From Hyposmocoma kahamanoa (lineage: Eukaryota; Arthropoda; Insecta; Lepidoptera; Cosmopterigidae): 64,000 nt of DNA. Shown piece by piece: positions 10,990 through 21,354 of this stretch; the stretch's first letter is position 1; each line of letters starts with the position of its first letter. The stretch is taken from NCBI RefSeq assembly GCF_003589595.1, contig NW_020654748.1:4633770-4697769 (forward strand). Direction: 5' to 3'. Made by a program: the position numbers and the translations under genes. The notes beneath the pieces are model-generated. The model saw nothing but the letters and a program-made list of their open reading frames with translations. It did not search any database and had not been told where the DNA came from.

Positions 10990-11274
10990 ATGTTCCGAAA
11001 ATCTGGTGCAAAGAGTGTTACCGGTTCTCCAATCCAAATTATTTTCTTTAATGGTCAGATTTTTTTATCACAAACTGGACTTCTGAACTTCGGACGCTCT
11101 AGAGTCCGAATGCTTTTCTTTCCATATTTAAAGCATACTATTTCGTGTGGTTGTTTACAATTCGTAAGAATATGGGAATTAGTGGAACATCTAAAACATA
11201 ATTTTTTTCAAAATACTAGAGATACAAAAGCCCTAATGTATACACACATATACTCCATAGGTAAACTCTGTTGA
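10990..11274 (+). pseudogene. Possible retrotransposon nucleic-acid-binding ORF remnant
   Basis: A 94-codon open frame contains an order of residues (FF..LK.TISCGCLQFVRIW) that resembles the first zinc-knuckle region of LINE ORF1 or gag proteins, in which C-x2-C is followed by FGH. The canonical His and last Cys are not evident. It lies just upstream of the integrase remnant, but a common element is not shown. This is a tentative reading; chance is possible. Confidence 0.3.
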
Positions 11275-11289
11275 GCGCTACAACAAAAC

Positions 11290-11800
11290 CATCATGGCAT
11301 CATGGCAGCTGTCTCCACGTTCATAGATGAGGGTCACAGTCACAGATTTTGGGATCTGAATATCCCAAAAAATCAATTTGCTCTCAATATTGCTGCTAGT
11401 AACATCACATCTGGAGAGAATTGGTAGCTTGTGGTTCCCATAATCTTGGTATCGACCAATCCAAAGATTTTTTTGCGCCTAGGGACGAACATGCGGAAAA
11501 TACTGGTAAACTTAGAGAAAATTTCGTTCATGTACAAAGTTCTTCAATAAAGTCGCATGATAGAAATTGAGTTGGGGTCCTTATAATCTTCGTCGTAATA
11601 AGTATGATTTTAATGTTGGTGATATTGTTCGACGAAAAACTTATTATCAGAGTGACAAGGGAAAACGATTATCTAAAAAACTACCTCCTAAGCATATGAA
11701 ACGTTGCATTAAAGGTAAATTATCACTTCTAATATATGAATTTGTCCACATGCATGGGCCTGGGCTCTTGGCATATTAAAGATTGTAAATTGAGAAATAA
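11290..11800 (+). pseudogene. Ty3/gypsy-like integrase C-terminal remnant
   Basis: A broken + strand reading gives FWDLNIPKNQFALNIAASN near 11340-11400, like the FWDxxIPxIQFALN region of LTR-retrotransposon integrases. After stops it gives YNLRRNKYDFNVGDIVRRKTYY near 11580-11650, followed by a KLPPKHMKRC stretch. That matches the carboxy-terminal DNA-binding domain in which YNLRRR..W.. VGD(I/L)V is followed by a KLAPKY..P segment. The frame is disrupted by stops before 11567. LTRs were not recognised. It is an old endogenous retroelement fragment without coding capacity. Confidence 0.55.
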
Positions 11801-12850
11801 TACTTTTTAAATTGTACTAATGTAAATTGTAGAACGTATTTTCTCTTCCTTTTCTTCAACGTTTAAATTGAACCTAGTCCATTTTAGTATGCTAATCGGT
11901 TGACATATTTTGCATGGCTTCTATGAATTTGTATTTCAATTGAAAACGACAACGAAATGAATTATTTCAGTTTGTCGTTTGGCTTCCCTAGAAAAATTAA
12001 AAAAAAACTGAAAAACTATCAAAAAAAAAAACTCTTGCAGAAATTTCTCAGATATTTATATAGACATACACACATTCACACATACGAGTATACACATACA
12101 CCTTCACATATGTAGACACACAAATGCGCATACTCTACTATAGTCCATTTGTTTATTATACTGTAAGTCGCTTCATTTAAAAAATACAGTAATTAAAAAT
12201 TAATGTCTAAATCTATTAATACAACGGAATTTAGTTATAATATGTTATCAATATATATTTCAATTTGTTACATTGTTCTTTGATAAACAATTTTTTAGGT
12301 CGCTTCGTTCTGGCATCGAAGTAGTTTTAATATAACGTAAAAAAATAAATTTTAATCTAACAAACTTTGTAATTGGCTATGTAAACACATTATTCAGAAT
12401 TGTAAACCAAATTTAAAAGCTGTAGAGTTTGCAAATAAATAAATTTAATATTTAGCGGTGTGTTAACTCATTTTATTCAAATTGTACTTTAGAATTGAGG
12501 TTAGATATTTACATACGTAATACGTTTATTTGAATAAAGAAGTGTAATAAAAATTTTAAGTAGTCGAATACGACTCTATGGATTCAACGTTTACGGGTCG
12601 ACGATAAGCGCGCGAAAATTACTTTTGATCGTTTTGCGCTGCGACGTACGGGTAGCGGGCGACGAATGATAGGTGCGGGTAGCCGGGAGTATGGTGGAGC
12701 CAAAGTCAAAACTTTTTTAGCATGAGGATGATTATTTTTATAGTTTTCCAATATAATATAATTATCGACGATTGACGTGCGAATATTGCAAAGCTTTTCG
12801 TCACTTAATTTTGCGCAACCTATTTCTTCAAAATAGTTAATGTCATCAGC
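11800..12850. other. AT-rich stretch, no gene recognised
   Basis: It contains A-runs near 12000-12030 and a degenerate CA-rich microsatellite around 12060-12125 (repeated ACACAT/CACATA words). A GC-richer patch at 12590-12700 has no identified function. Confidence 0.45.
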
Positions 12851-12857
12851 ACAAATC

Positions 12858-13057
12858 TATAAAGTGCTCTTACAACTGATCAAGATAAGTCCAAACACGA
12901 TAGGTTCACTTTGTTTATACCGCCGAGAAGTTCTTGTAGACGAATCCCTATGGACTTTGCTCCATAGTCAGCTGCCAGTCAAAATAAATTTACAAAGTGC
13001 TCTCTCAACTGATCAAAAGGAGCCCAAAACGACATGTTTACTTTGAGTTTCGCTGAG
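12858..13057. repeat. Two-unit direct repeat
   Basis: A unit at about 12858-12930 (AAAGTGCTCTTACAACTGATCAAG through TTCACTTTG to GCCGAGA) is repeated at about 12990-13057 (AAAGTGCTCTCTCAACTGATCA through TTTACTTTG to GCTGAGA). The units are about 68-73 bases with roughly 60 bases between them. It could be a duplicated promoter-like segment of a decayed transposon. No protein reading is supported. Confidence 0.6.
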
Positions 13058-13181
13058 ACACTTGACCTCGAACTGCAATAATATGATCAAGATCAGAATA
13101 TTAAATGTCATCGAATTTACCACTACGTACAAAATATGAAAGGATAACGGGAATAGCTAAACCTAATTTTCAAGATTTATA

Positions 13182-13612
13182 TTTTTTTATAACATCAAGT
13201 GACGGGCCTATCAAGTCGTACGCCTGATAGTAAGCTACACTCCTGTCCATAACAGTTACAGTGCCACTCAGAGCTTTAAATTGCAAAGATCTGAGAGACA
13301 CTACCACTGCACCCATCACCATGACACATAAGTTGACAAGTCCCATGTGCCTGTAATTTCACCAGCACCCTTACCCTTCAAAATCGGAACACAGTCTTCT
13401 TCTTCTTCCTGTCCTTATCCCACGCCAGGTGTGGTCGGCACAACATGTATTTGTCTTCCACTCTCCCCTATCAGCCGTCATTTTTATTACACACCTTTCT
13501 TATCCATGTCCGCTAACTCCCTATGCTGATATTACTGCTTGGCGGCAGAAATAGGTACCTAATGAAGGAGTACTTCCCTGGACGAACTCTTTCACTTTCT
13601 ACTGCTACTAAA
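13182..13612 (-). repeat. Rep-A copy with a secondary insertion
   Basis: The antisense Rep-A sequence starts at the T-run before ATAACATCAAGTGACGGG and ends TTTCTACTGCTACTAAAAG. Between CGGAACACAG and TATTACTGCTTGGCGGCAGA there are about 135 extra bases (about 13391-13528) starting with TCTTCTTCTTCCTGTCC, absent from other copies. The insert has no clear inverted termini and is probably a short fragment of another repeat. Confidence 0.75.
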
Positions 13613-14024
13613 AGCTAGCTACGTTTGTCATTAATCAGAGAGAAAGGTTACTTTATATACTTCGACTTTCTCAAGTACTTTTTACTTAAAAGGTCTTATA
13701 ATATTCGATAAGCAGACCGTGAAAATGAGATAACTAGAAGAATGTTTGATTTCAACACGCACCCTCGTCACATTTGGTCACCCTATCCCACCCTGAAAAC
13801 GATATAAATCTCTATTTGTCAAGCCCATTTCATACTTATTTTTGTCATCTCATTCATCTGTGTCAATAGAAAATATTCACATTTTCATGGTGAAATATTT
13901 TTGTTACGTACACAAACTTTACTTATTTTACTCTTGTACATAGGATGCACTATAAGTTTCCGGAACTGGTCACTTACATAAACAATATTTAAAAAGTAGT
14001 TACAACATTTGAAAATAGAACTCT

Positions 14025-14728
14025 TTGGCTGTAGAACACAGTTTGTTTCATCTGACTTTTACTTGTTTTTACATTGTGGCGTCATTTTCGAAATTGGTTG
14101 TCTACATCACCATGGATTTAACTCGTGAAAATTTTCGTATGATTTTCTACGACTTTATGTGTAATTTAACAGCTCAGCGGAGCTTCGCTCGGCTTCATAC
14201 TACTTTTGGCGATGAAGCACCACGCAAGACTACTATTTATAGCTGGTTTGCAGAATTTAAACGCGGTCGTGTAAATCTCACTGACGAATTTCGTGACGGT
14301 CACTCATCGACACGATCAACAAAAACATCGATGCTGTGCGCTGTATGATCGAAACAGACAGGCTTGTGACATACCATGAGATTCGGGCATCTATAGGTCT
14401 AGGCATGAGTCAAATAAAATCAATACTACACAAACATTTGGGTGTGAAAAAGCTGTGCTCTCGGTGGTTCCCACACAATTTGACTGAGGCTCAAAAAACG
14501 GATCGCGTCACTTGGTGCAATGCCATGCTTACCAGATTCAACGAAGGGGCGTCAAATTTGGTGTGGGACATAATAACAGGTGACGAAACATGGATTTATA
14601 GTTACGATCCCAAAACAAAGCAGCAATCGAGCTTATGGGTCTTTCGAGATGAGCCGGATAAGCGGATGATAGCTTCTTTTTTTAATAAAACTGGATACAT
14701 GGCTACTGTTGCTTTGGAGAATCGTTTT
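14025..14728 (+). pseudogene. mariner transposase, N-terminal half, frameshifted
   Basis: The paired helix-turn-helix region reads as ENFRMIFYDF through FGDEAPRKTTIYSWFAEFKRGR. After a one-base frameshift near 14320-14326 the frame continues as CMIETDRLVTYHEIRA, the HLGVKKLCSRWFPHNLTEAQK block and ITGDETWIYSYDP, which contains the first catalytic Asp. About 14 residues usual between DEP and KKMVASFF in mariners are missing (DEPDKRMIASFF), an in-frame deletion. The gene is cut after VALENR by the LINE. Three independent lesions make it non-functional. Confidence 0.88.
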
Positions 14729-14838
14729 TTAATGAAATGAAATAAAGTTTATTTGCACTGAATAGGGTTAGTATACAGGATGGTAGTTTGTTATATTATA
14801 GTCCTTCTATTCAGCCATTATACAATAGCATGCAAAAA

Positions 14839-17262
14839 TTAGTCACTTAGATATTCACTTACAGTATAATAACATTTTTTAATTAAATATTTATATAATT
14901 CAGTTGTCATTCTATTATACGTCAGATTTTTAATTTCGTTGGGCAACCTATTATAAATTTTCATACACATATGATATGGACTTTTTAAATAAAGTGTAGT
15001 CTTGGGTATGTTTTCTACAACAAGTCTATTTGGGTGTCTTTTCGCGCGTGGATTAACCTCTATAGATTTCTTGAACAATTGTAAATGGCATTTGACAAAT
15101 TTACAAACTTCATATATATACAAAGAAGGCAAAGTTAAAATGTTCAAATCCTTAAATAGTGGCTTACAAGATTCCCGTGGGCCAAAGCCGCACATTGCTC
15201 GAATACACTTTTTTTGAGTTATGAAAGCTCGTTCAACATATGTTCCATTGCCCCATATAACTAATCCGTAACGAAGTACCGACGCAATGTAACCATGATA
15301 GGCAAATAAACAAATTTTTATCGAAGTAATTCGTCTTAGTCTACGAAGGACGTATACAAATCTGTTTATTTTGCTGCAGACACTGTCGATGTGATTTGTA
15401 AAGCTCAGATTTTTATCTATTAAGATACCCAAAAATTTTACCATGTCTAACTTTTGTAGAGTCTTTCCATCATATTTTATATTTATATTGATTGGTGTAC
15501 GTCCTTTAACAGCAAATTGAACATATTTAGTTTTTTCTAAATTTACATGTAGATTGTTCATATTTAACCAGTCAATTACGGATTTCAGTGTGTCATTAAT
15601 TTCTGCTTCATAATGATTGATGTCGTTATTATCTGAATTTATAACTATTGCAATGTCATCTGCAAACATAATAATTTTGTGCTGAGTTATCAATGCCAGG
15701 TCATTAATATATAATAAGAATAATAATGTTCCGAGTATGCTTCCTTGAGGAACACCAAACATATTGCATTCATAATCCGAACAGCATGTGTTGACATTTT
15801 TATTTTGGTCTAGGTAGTTTAACTCCACCCGTTGCTGTCTGTTATATAGGTATGACCTAAACCAACTCAGTGTTATGCCCCTAATGCCATACTTTTCTAA
15901 TTTTGTCAACAGTCTGTCATGTGCCACAAAATCGAAAGCTTGAGACATGTCTAGAAACAATACCGTGCTATGCTTTTTTGTGTCAAGAGCTTTAGTGACC
16001 ATGTCGACAATATGGAAGACAGCCTCAGCTGTCGATTTTCCCTTTTGGAATCCAAATTGTTCTGGTCTTATAATGTTAAATTTTGTGCAATAGTCCATTA
16101 TTCTAATGTACATGCATTTTTCAAAAACTTTGGCTAAAATCGGGATGAGAGTAATTGGGCGGTAGTTCGATAGCTCAGACTTTGCCCCTTTCTTATAGGT
16201 TGTCTTCACTATCGATAACTTTAATAGATCTGGAAACATGCCCCTTTCAAATGATAAATTTATTAAATACGTTAAGACTGGTGCCAATTCATTCCTGCAT
16301 TGTTTTAAAATTTTTGTTGAAACCTCATCAAAGCCACAAGCATTAGTATTTTTTAAAGATTGTATTATTTTAATAATGTCATAGGTTACGAACGGTTGCA
16401 TATAAAATGAATTTAATGTCATTTGTAGCTCTGTTAGATTGTCGTACATATGTTGGTCAAATATAATATTTTTATCCTTAGTCAAATTTATGAAATGTCG
16501 GTTAAAAGCTATAGCCATTTCTAATGTCTCTATCACTGACGTATTTTTTATTTTTAATTCACTTATATCTACAATGGGTGGTTTTCGTACGTTTTGGTCC
16601 TTTATAACTGCCCACGAAGCCTTACATACATTTTTGTTATGTTTTATATAATTTGTATTATGTTTCTTTTGGGCATTAATGATACATCTTTTTAAAATTT
16701 GAGAGTAATTTCTATATTTAATTTTATCAGTTTTGTTTTTGCTTTTATAATATTTAAAACGTAATTCTCTTTTAACTTTACAACACCCTCTTAGCGCTTT
16801 TGATATCCATTTAGGACCACTAGATTTTGAGTTAACTTTATAACGGCATTTGGGAAAACAAAGATTATACAACAAAACAAAAAGTTCATGGAAGTTTCTA
16901 AACGCTACATTAACATTTGGTTCAATGAAAACCTCATTAAACGTAAGTGCTTTAAGGTAGGTTTGAAATTTTTTACTATTCTCCGCAGTTAGGTCTCTTT
17001 TTGTAATGTACCAATAAGTTGTTTCTTTTGTTTTATTTTTTATGGAGAAAGTTAACATTTGCGCAGTATTGTGATCAGAGAGATAAAGGGGTAAGAGGCT
17101 TCCAATACCTTCACCTATGTTACTAATAATTAGGTCTAAGCATGATAGTTGTCTAGTCGGTTGTTGTATATGTTGTATTAAGTTGTAATTTGACATTAAG
17201 TCTTTAAAGTGGCAGCTATCAACAGTATTTTCTAAAATGTTTATGTTAAAATCTCCAGTGAT
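14839..17262 (-). CDS. Reverse transcriptase part of LINE ORF2
   Basis: From Met at 17196 the frame is 785 codons; upstream in-frame sequence to about 17262 encodes the GDFN endonuclease motif. An SDHN motif near residue 40 closes the endonuclease domain. The RT domain follows: RPITLIPILAKVFEKC, FGFQKGKSTAEAV, VLFLDMSQAFDFVAHD (first catalytic Asp), GVPQGSILGTLLFLLYINDL and FADD at residues about 511-514, the catalytic box. A carboxy-terminal region with RLPNEIKNL ends the protein. The product would copy LINE RNA at a nicked target. The frame is long and undamaged, so the element is fairly young, but it is cut off from the endonuclease by a frameshift. Confidence 0.9.
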   Translation of the reverse strand: MTGDFNINILENTVDSCHFKDLMSNYNLIQHIQQPTRQLSCLDLIISNIGEGIGSLLPLYLSDHNTAQMLTFSIKNKTKETTYWYITKRDLTAENSKKFQTYLKALTFNEVFIEPNVNVAFRNFHELFVLLYNLCFPKCRYKVNSKSSGPKWISKALRGCCKVKRELRFKYYKSKNKTDKIKYRNYSQILKRCIINAQKKHNTNYIKHNKNVCKASWAVIKDQNVRKPPIVDISELKIKNTSVIETLEMAIAFNRHFINLTKDKNIIFDQHMYDNLTELQMTLNSFYMQPFVTYDIIKIIQSLKNTNACGFDEVSTKILKQCRNELAPVLTYLINLSFERGMFPDLLKLSIVKTTYKKGAKSELSNYRPITLIPILAKVFEKCMYIRIMDYCTKFNIIRPEQFGFQKGKSTAEAVFHIVDMVTKALDTKKHSTVLFLDMSQAFDFVAHDRLLTKLEKYGIRGITLSWFRSYLYNRQQRVELNYLDQNKNVNTCCSDYECNMFGVPQGSILGTLLFLLYINDLALITQHKIIMFADDIAIVINSDNNDINHYEAEINDTLKSVIDWLNMNNLHVNLEKTKYVQFAVKGRTPININIKYDGKTLQKLDMVKFLGILIDKNLSFTNHIDSVCSKINRFVYVLRRLRRITSIKICLFAYHGYIASVLRYGLVIWGNGTYVERAFITQKKCIRAMCGFGPRESCKPLFKDLNILTLPSLYIYEVCKFVKCHLQLFKKSIEVNPRAKRHPNRLVVENIPKTTLYLKSPYHMCMKIYNRLPNEIKNLTYNRMTTELYKYLIKKCYYTVSEYLSD

Positions 17263-17779
17263 TATAATTTTTTTTCATTTTATACAAGTTCATTATGTCG
17301 TGCAATACTGAATCTAATATGCCTAAGAATTGTGCACCAAATCTCTTATGCGAGTTATATATACACAAAATAATTAAATTGTACGCCGGCAATTCTATAC
17401 CTGAGCACTCAAATACTTTTGGCACCAAATATCTCTGGTAGAAACTAAGTTTCCTAGACACAATACCACTTTTCAATAAAATACAAGTACCGCCTCTTTT
17501 GTTGTCTCTACAATAAATAGACACCAAATCATAATTAAATAACTTTACATTTGTTTCCTCACCTTTTTTGACAAATGTTTCACTCAGGCAAATAACATCG
17601 GGCTGCGAGTTTGAAATGTGTAATTCAGAAATAGTAATTTCAAGCAGGTCTCTTTTATCAAAAAAGCTGGCTATGTTTTGGTGGAGCAGAATGAATCGAC
17701 TACTGTGAGATACGAAAAAATTCAGATTCATCCGTTTTTGAATGGTCGCTATGTATATTTGAGTTTGTTGTTTGATCAT
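17246..17779 (-). pseudogene. Endonuclease part of LINE ORF2, ended by a one-base frameshift
   Basis: The frame encodes the N-terminal half of an apurinic-like endonuclease, which nicks target DNA for LINE integration. Visible motifs are LLHQNIASFFDKRD (LxxQNI), PDVICLSETF with the catalytic Glu, and GGTCILLK. The frame ends prematurely in an 8-base homopolymer (A on the coding strand, T at 17268-17275). Shifting by one base restores KKIIITGDFN and joins the reverse-transcriptase frame. It overlaps the end of ORF1 by about 80 bases, as in many LINEs. A sequencing error in the homopolymer is a real alternative. Confidence 0.85.
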
Positions 17780-18592
17780 CCAAATTAGTTAGCAAAACGT
17801 CATTTATCACTAGGCTTAGATCATTGAAAATTTGGCGGAGGCCTCTATTATTTAAAGTACCCTTAAAAATAGTAAACATGTCACTGTCATAAGTAAGATT
17901 TTTGTTCGAGTCAATTATATAAGCATATTCGTGCGTCATGTTGTCAAGATAGAGTAAATTATTGAATGTGTCAATACGTGTGTTGAATAACAGACTCGCG
18001 TACAATCCATGTCTAAATGTTGGTAAACAAATGAATACATTTGTATGTTGAATTTTTAACAGTTCTGTCCTAAGGATATTAACTAGATTTCGATAGTCCA
18101 TACTGACTTCAAAATCTCTTTCACCTATCATTATAACACAAGAGTCATATAATGTAAAATTTTTCACTTTTTTCTCTAAATTTACTAGGAGTTGTTCTAG
18201 CCCTACATTTGGTGTCAAGAAATGGCAGAGTTTTGCTTTATGAAATGTAGATATGGCTGTTGTTGCAATGTTATTTTGTTTGTTACTACTAATAATGCAC
18301 AAATTATTTATACGATTTGTTTGACTTTGCTCTACATTTTGCAAACACCTTTCTCTTGCCCGTTGTAGCTTTTGTACCTTACAATTTGGAGTTAATGTTG
18401 TTGCCGCATTGTTTGTTGTATGAGGCATCTCTCCTTCTGTGTTGTCCAATTTATTTTTTATTTTGTTAGTTCCAGTTGGTGTCGTGTAAGTTTTTCCACT
18501 ATTGAAACTTAGTTGTCTTCTGTTACAGCTTTTTCTTTTGAGCTTTGAAGTAGTTTGTGTTGGAGAGCTACATATCTGTGTAAGGGTCTTTA
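17700..18592 (-). CDS. LINE ORF1 fragment, possible SGNH-esterase-like fold
   Basis: The computed frame begins at 18686 in flanking mariner DNA; only the part from 18592 belongs to the LINE, so the true start is lost by 5' truncation. After a basic, Ser/Thr/Asn-rich stretch, a domain of about 160 residues reads LYDSCVIMIGERDF, LLKIQHTNVFICLPTF, FNNLLYLD and NNRGLRQIFNDL. This order is like the SGNH/GDSL-esterase domain in ORF1 of CR1-like LINEs (GGSND, P..., then a DxxH-containing HLN..G block). The His expected before LN..G is not seen (FKGTLNNRG), so catalysis is doubtful. The assignment is moderate. Confidence 0.6.
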
Positions 18593-18593
18593 G

Positions 18594-18993
18594 TTTTACC
18601 TTGAATAGTGATTGGTACATGACCATTTGTTTTCCGGAAGTTATTGACAAACTCCGTAAAAATAACCGTAAACGCCGTATCATCATGGACCACGATAATG
18701 CCAGCTCTCACACGGCCAGACAGACAAATGTATTTTTGAAGGTGAACAACGTTGACCTTATGAGCCATCCCGCGTACAGTCCCGACCTGGCATCTTGTGA
18801 CTTTTACTTATTTCCAAAAATTAAGAACCAGTTACGCGGTCAACGATTTTCATCACCTGACGAGTCTGTCGAAGAGTATGAAAAATATGTTTCAGAGATT
18901 GTCAAGGAAGAGTGGCCTAAATGTTTACAAAATTGGTTCATTCGTATGAAAAAGCGCATTAATGCTAACGGAGAATATTTTGAGAAACAATAA
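18594..18993 (+). pseudogene. mariner transposase, C-terminal half
   Basis: The frame resumes at TLNSDWYMTICFPEV and continues RRIIMDHDNASSHTA, which contains the second catalytic Asp. It then reads SPDLASCDFYLFPKIKNQL with the third Asp, and ends GEYFEKQ stop. Between the Asp of HDNA and the Asp of CDFYLF there are 34 residues, the DD34D signature of mariner. The sequence before 18594 in the same frame belongs to the LINE. This half has no stop or shift of its own. Confidence 0.88.
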
Positions 18994-19162
18994 ATTCGTT
19001 TCTGACCATTTATAGTATTTTTTCTTATTCATTCCGTAAACATATAATGCGCCCCACGTAGTACATATCGTCTTCTGTCATAAATTACTAAGGTAAAATC
19101 AAGTTTATAGTAATTCGTATTTGATCTGAAAAATTTAAAAAAAATCTAAACACAATTTTCTT

Positions 19163-19312
19163 TTTTATGATATCAACCGACAGAAGGAAGAAGTCGTGCG
19201 CCTGGTAGTATGCGACTTAGAGTTTTAAAAAGAAAATTTCTGAAAGGCACCGTCACGCCGTCACACGGCTTGTCAACTTTTGTCAACAAGTCCCATATGC
19301 CTGTAATTTCAT
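19163..19312 (-). repeat. Rep-A copy, partial and decayed
   Basis: TTTTTTATGATATCAACCGACAG-like start, GTCGTGCGCCTGGTAGTA, GTCACGCCGTCACACGGC and ACAAGTCCCATATGCCTGTAATTTCATG follow Rep-A order with a central deletion and a small local duplication of the TTGTCAACTTTTGTCAAC type. Confidence 0.6.
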
Positions 19313-19580
19313 GATGATGAAGATTGCACAAGATGGGCGCACGAGATCTTCGATATCGTGGACCGCAGATCGCTGAGACATCAGACATAATATTGTAGTG
19401 GATAACACAAATTGCGGGCGACCAATATCCAACTGTGGGCAGAGTCAGGCCGGGGATGCTGAATTTCATATTTTTTCCAATACTATTCTTATTGAAGATC
19501 AAAAAAATATTTCAAAAAATCCGACTAGATTATAACCAGCATCTGCGGCCACAACGTGGCTACAACGTATTTTAACAAAA

Positions 19581-19590
19581 NNNNNNNNNN
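19581..19590. other. Assembly gap (10 N)
   Basis: Ten undetermined bases are written as N. The true length of missing sequence may differ from ten. Confidence 1.
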
Positions 19591-19599
19591 ACTAACACT

Positions 19600-20480
19600 T
19601 ATCATAGATATTTCTCTGTGTAGACAATCGAGAAGGCAATTAAGTTGCTTGCGAATCTCGTTTGACTTAATCGTAGGCGAGATTTTAATTCTTACCTGTA
19701 TGTAAACATTACGATACGATAATGCGATTATTGTTCACGATAATCGCGTATAATTTTTCCCCACGAAGCATGCGATAAATTGTCTCCATCTAAATGGGCC
19801 TATTCATATCGTCCCTTGACATGAGGCGACATTGAAGACAAATGATGTATTTTGCTTCAAAAAAGTTCTTAAAGCAATATAGCGACAAATTACAGGCAAC
19901 GATTTTCCCTTCTTTGTAAGTTCGGCTATACGGCAAATCTTAAAACCTTAATGGCAATAACTGGCCTAATATTTTAAAGAGACTGTAATTTAAAGTATCT
20001 TTGTGGCCCGGAGAAAACATTGTCTTGAAAACTATCCTTTTAAAAACAAATGGTTTTTTCGAAAGAACTCTTTTAAACAGTGTGAATAATTTCTAAAAAT
20101 TTCAATACTGTAAATTATTATTCAGTCGAGACTTAATTATTCGTTTGGAATTAATTAAGTTTCGACCGCGACTTCAATTTTTAGAAGGAGAACTGAATTG
20201 TTTTTAATCAAAGTGGGATTTATTGGATGTTATTTTTAGACTTCTGCCTAACTTTGATGGTACTTGAAACTTTGTGAGGAAACGTGCACTCCGGAGTAGG
20301 TTTATATTAAAAATCATAAAGAGTCTATAATTCTTGTTAGATCAGTGTTGTTATTATAAAACACTAGCTTAACTTAAGCCATGGCCTAAAAATCACCTTT
20401 TTGAACATACCTTTATTTCACCCATATCTTTATTTCATAGGTAATCAAATTACACTTGACATTGTCACATTGTCTAAACT
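19600..20480. other. AT-rich stretch without recognised feature
   Basis: No exon, repeat termini or transposon protein reading was found. A short inverted motif ACGATAATGCGATTATTGTTCACGATAATCGCG-like cluster occurs near 19715-19750 (GATAATCGC versus GCGATTATT), too short to classify. Confidence 0.4.
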
Positions 20481-20489
20481 CTACTACTC

Positions 20490-20878
20490 AGTAGTAGCAG
20501 AGCTCCTTGTGAAAGAGTTCGTGCAAGCAAGTACAATACAATACAATACAAATACAATACAATACAATACAAATACAATACAATACAATACAAAATTATT
20601 AAATTAAAAATTATAAAATTAAATACTGCCACATTACCTATTTCTGCCGCCAAGTTGTTATATGAGTATTACTGCGTTTCGGTTTTGAAGGTGCTGGTGA
20701 AATTACAGGCACATTAGGACTTGTCAACTTATGTCTCAGAGTGAGGGCGCAGTGGTAATTTTTTCCCTCATATCTTTGCGATTTAACTCTAAATAGCACT
20801 GCAACTACCATGGACAGGCGTGTCACTTACCAGTAGGCGCACGAATTGTTCGTCTGTCATTTAATATCATAAAAATGA
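20490..20878 (+). repeat. Rep-A copy carrying a microsatellite
   Basis: It runs from AGTAGTAGCAGAGCTCCTTG to TGTCATTTAATATCATAAAAAT. The unit is complete, but after GTTCGTGCAAGCAAGTAC it is interrupted by an (AATAC)n array and about 35 AT-rich bases, then resumes at ACTGCCACATTACCTATTTC. Confidence 0.82.
20535..20591. repeat. (AATAC)n microsatellite with 21-bp higher order
   Basis: Eleven AATAC units are grouped 3, 4 and 4, each group separated by a single extra A. The second and third groups therefore repeat as a 21-base unit. It sits inside a Rep-A copy, right after GTAC, and probably grew from that AC-containing word. Confidence 0.9.
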
Positions 20879-21354
20879 GTCTAGGGGTTGCTCATTGTAA
20901 AAAAACATTTATATACATTGTCATGTAACATTTAAAATATTTATAAGCAACTAACGGACTCAGTTGCATAATTTTAGCTAAAAACGGCCGCCTGTTGTAC
21001 TTATATTTTTTTCTTTTTTTTGTGTTGTTCATGTGTGCAATAAATCTTTATTAATTTAAATACTCCTATTTGTATTGTATATTAGTCGTCACTGCAGGTG
21101 GTAATGACGTCAGTTACGGCAGAACATCAAGAAATATAACACATTATGGAAATTAATAAGACACTATCAGCCGTGAACATGGGATCTAAGGAGTCTGAAA
21201 CTGTGTTTTGTTTGTAAAAACAAAACAACCGAAAAATAATATAGAAGGAACTAAATTAATGTGCTATTCCGTGAACTTAGTGAAGGCTAAATTGTGCAAA
21301 ATAACTACGTTTGTGTAGAACATTTTTTTCATCTAGTACATTTTCCCATCCCTT

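Larger units (their letters stand above)
14730..18592 (-). mobile_element. Non-LTR retrotransposon (CR1/Jockey-like), antisense inside mariner
   Basis: On the minus strand, ORF1 (from 18592), endonuclease (17779-17246) and reverse transcriptase (to 14839) follow in LINE order. The insert separates mariner codons for VALENR from those for TLNSDWY. A GTTTTA-like word at both junctions (near 14724 and 18593) may be the target duplication. The 3' end on the minus strand carries TTTATTTCATTTCATT before the junction, an ATTTC-type repeat tail rather than poly(A), as in CR1-like elements. The 5' end is truncated: the ORF1 frame runs open through the junction. Subfamily is not assigned. Confidence 0.85.
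13943..19058 (+). mobile_element. mariner DNA transposon, broken, interrupted by a LINE
   Basis: Imperfect terminal inverted repeats can be aligned. GCACTATAAGTTTCCGGAA on the left and the reverse complement of the stretch ending at about 19058 (GCATTATATGTTTACGGAA) match at 17 of 21 bases compared. A mariner transposase gene in two separated halves lies between them. Removing the 3.86 kb nested LINE leaves about 1.25 kb, the normal size of a mariner. Exact ends and the TA duplication are uncertain because the termini have diverged. Confidence 0.8.

Noticed and set aside
20535..20591. AATAC array as a CRISPR-like or regulatory repeat
   Set aside because: It is a simple microsatellite with no spacers, in a eukaryotic genome.
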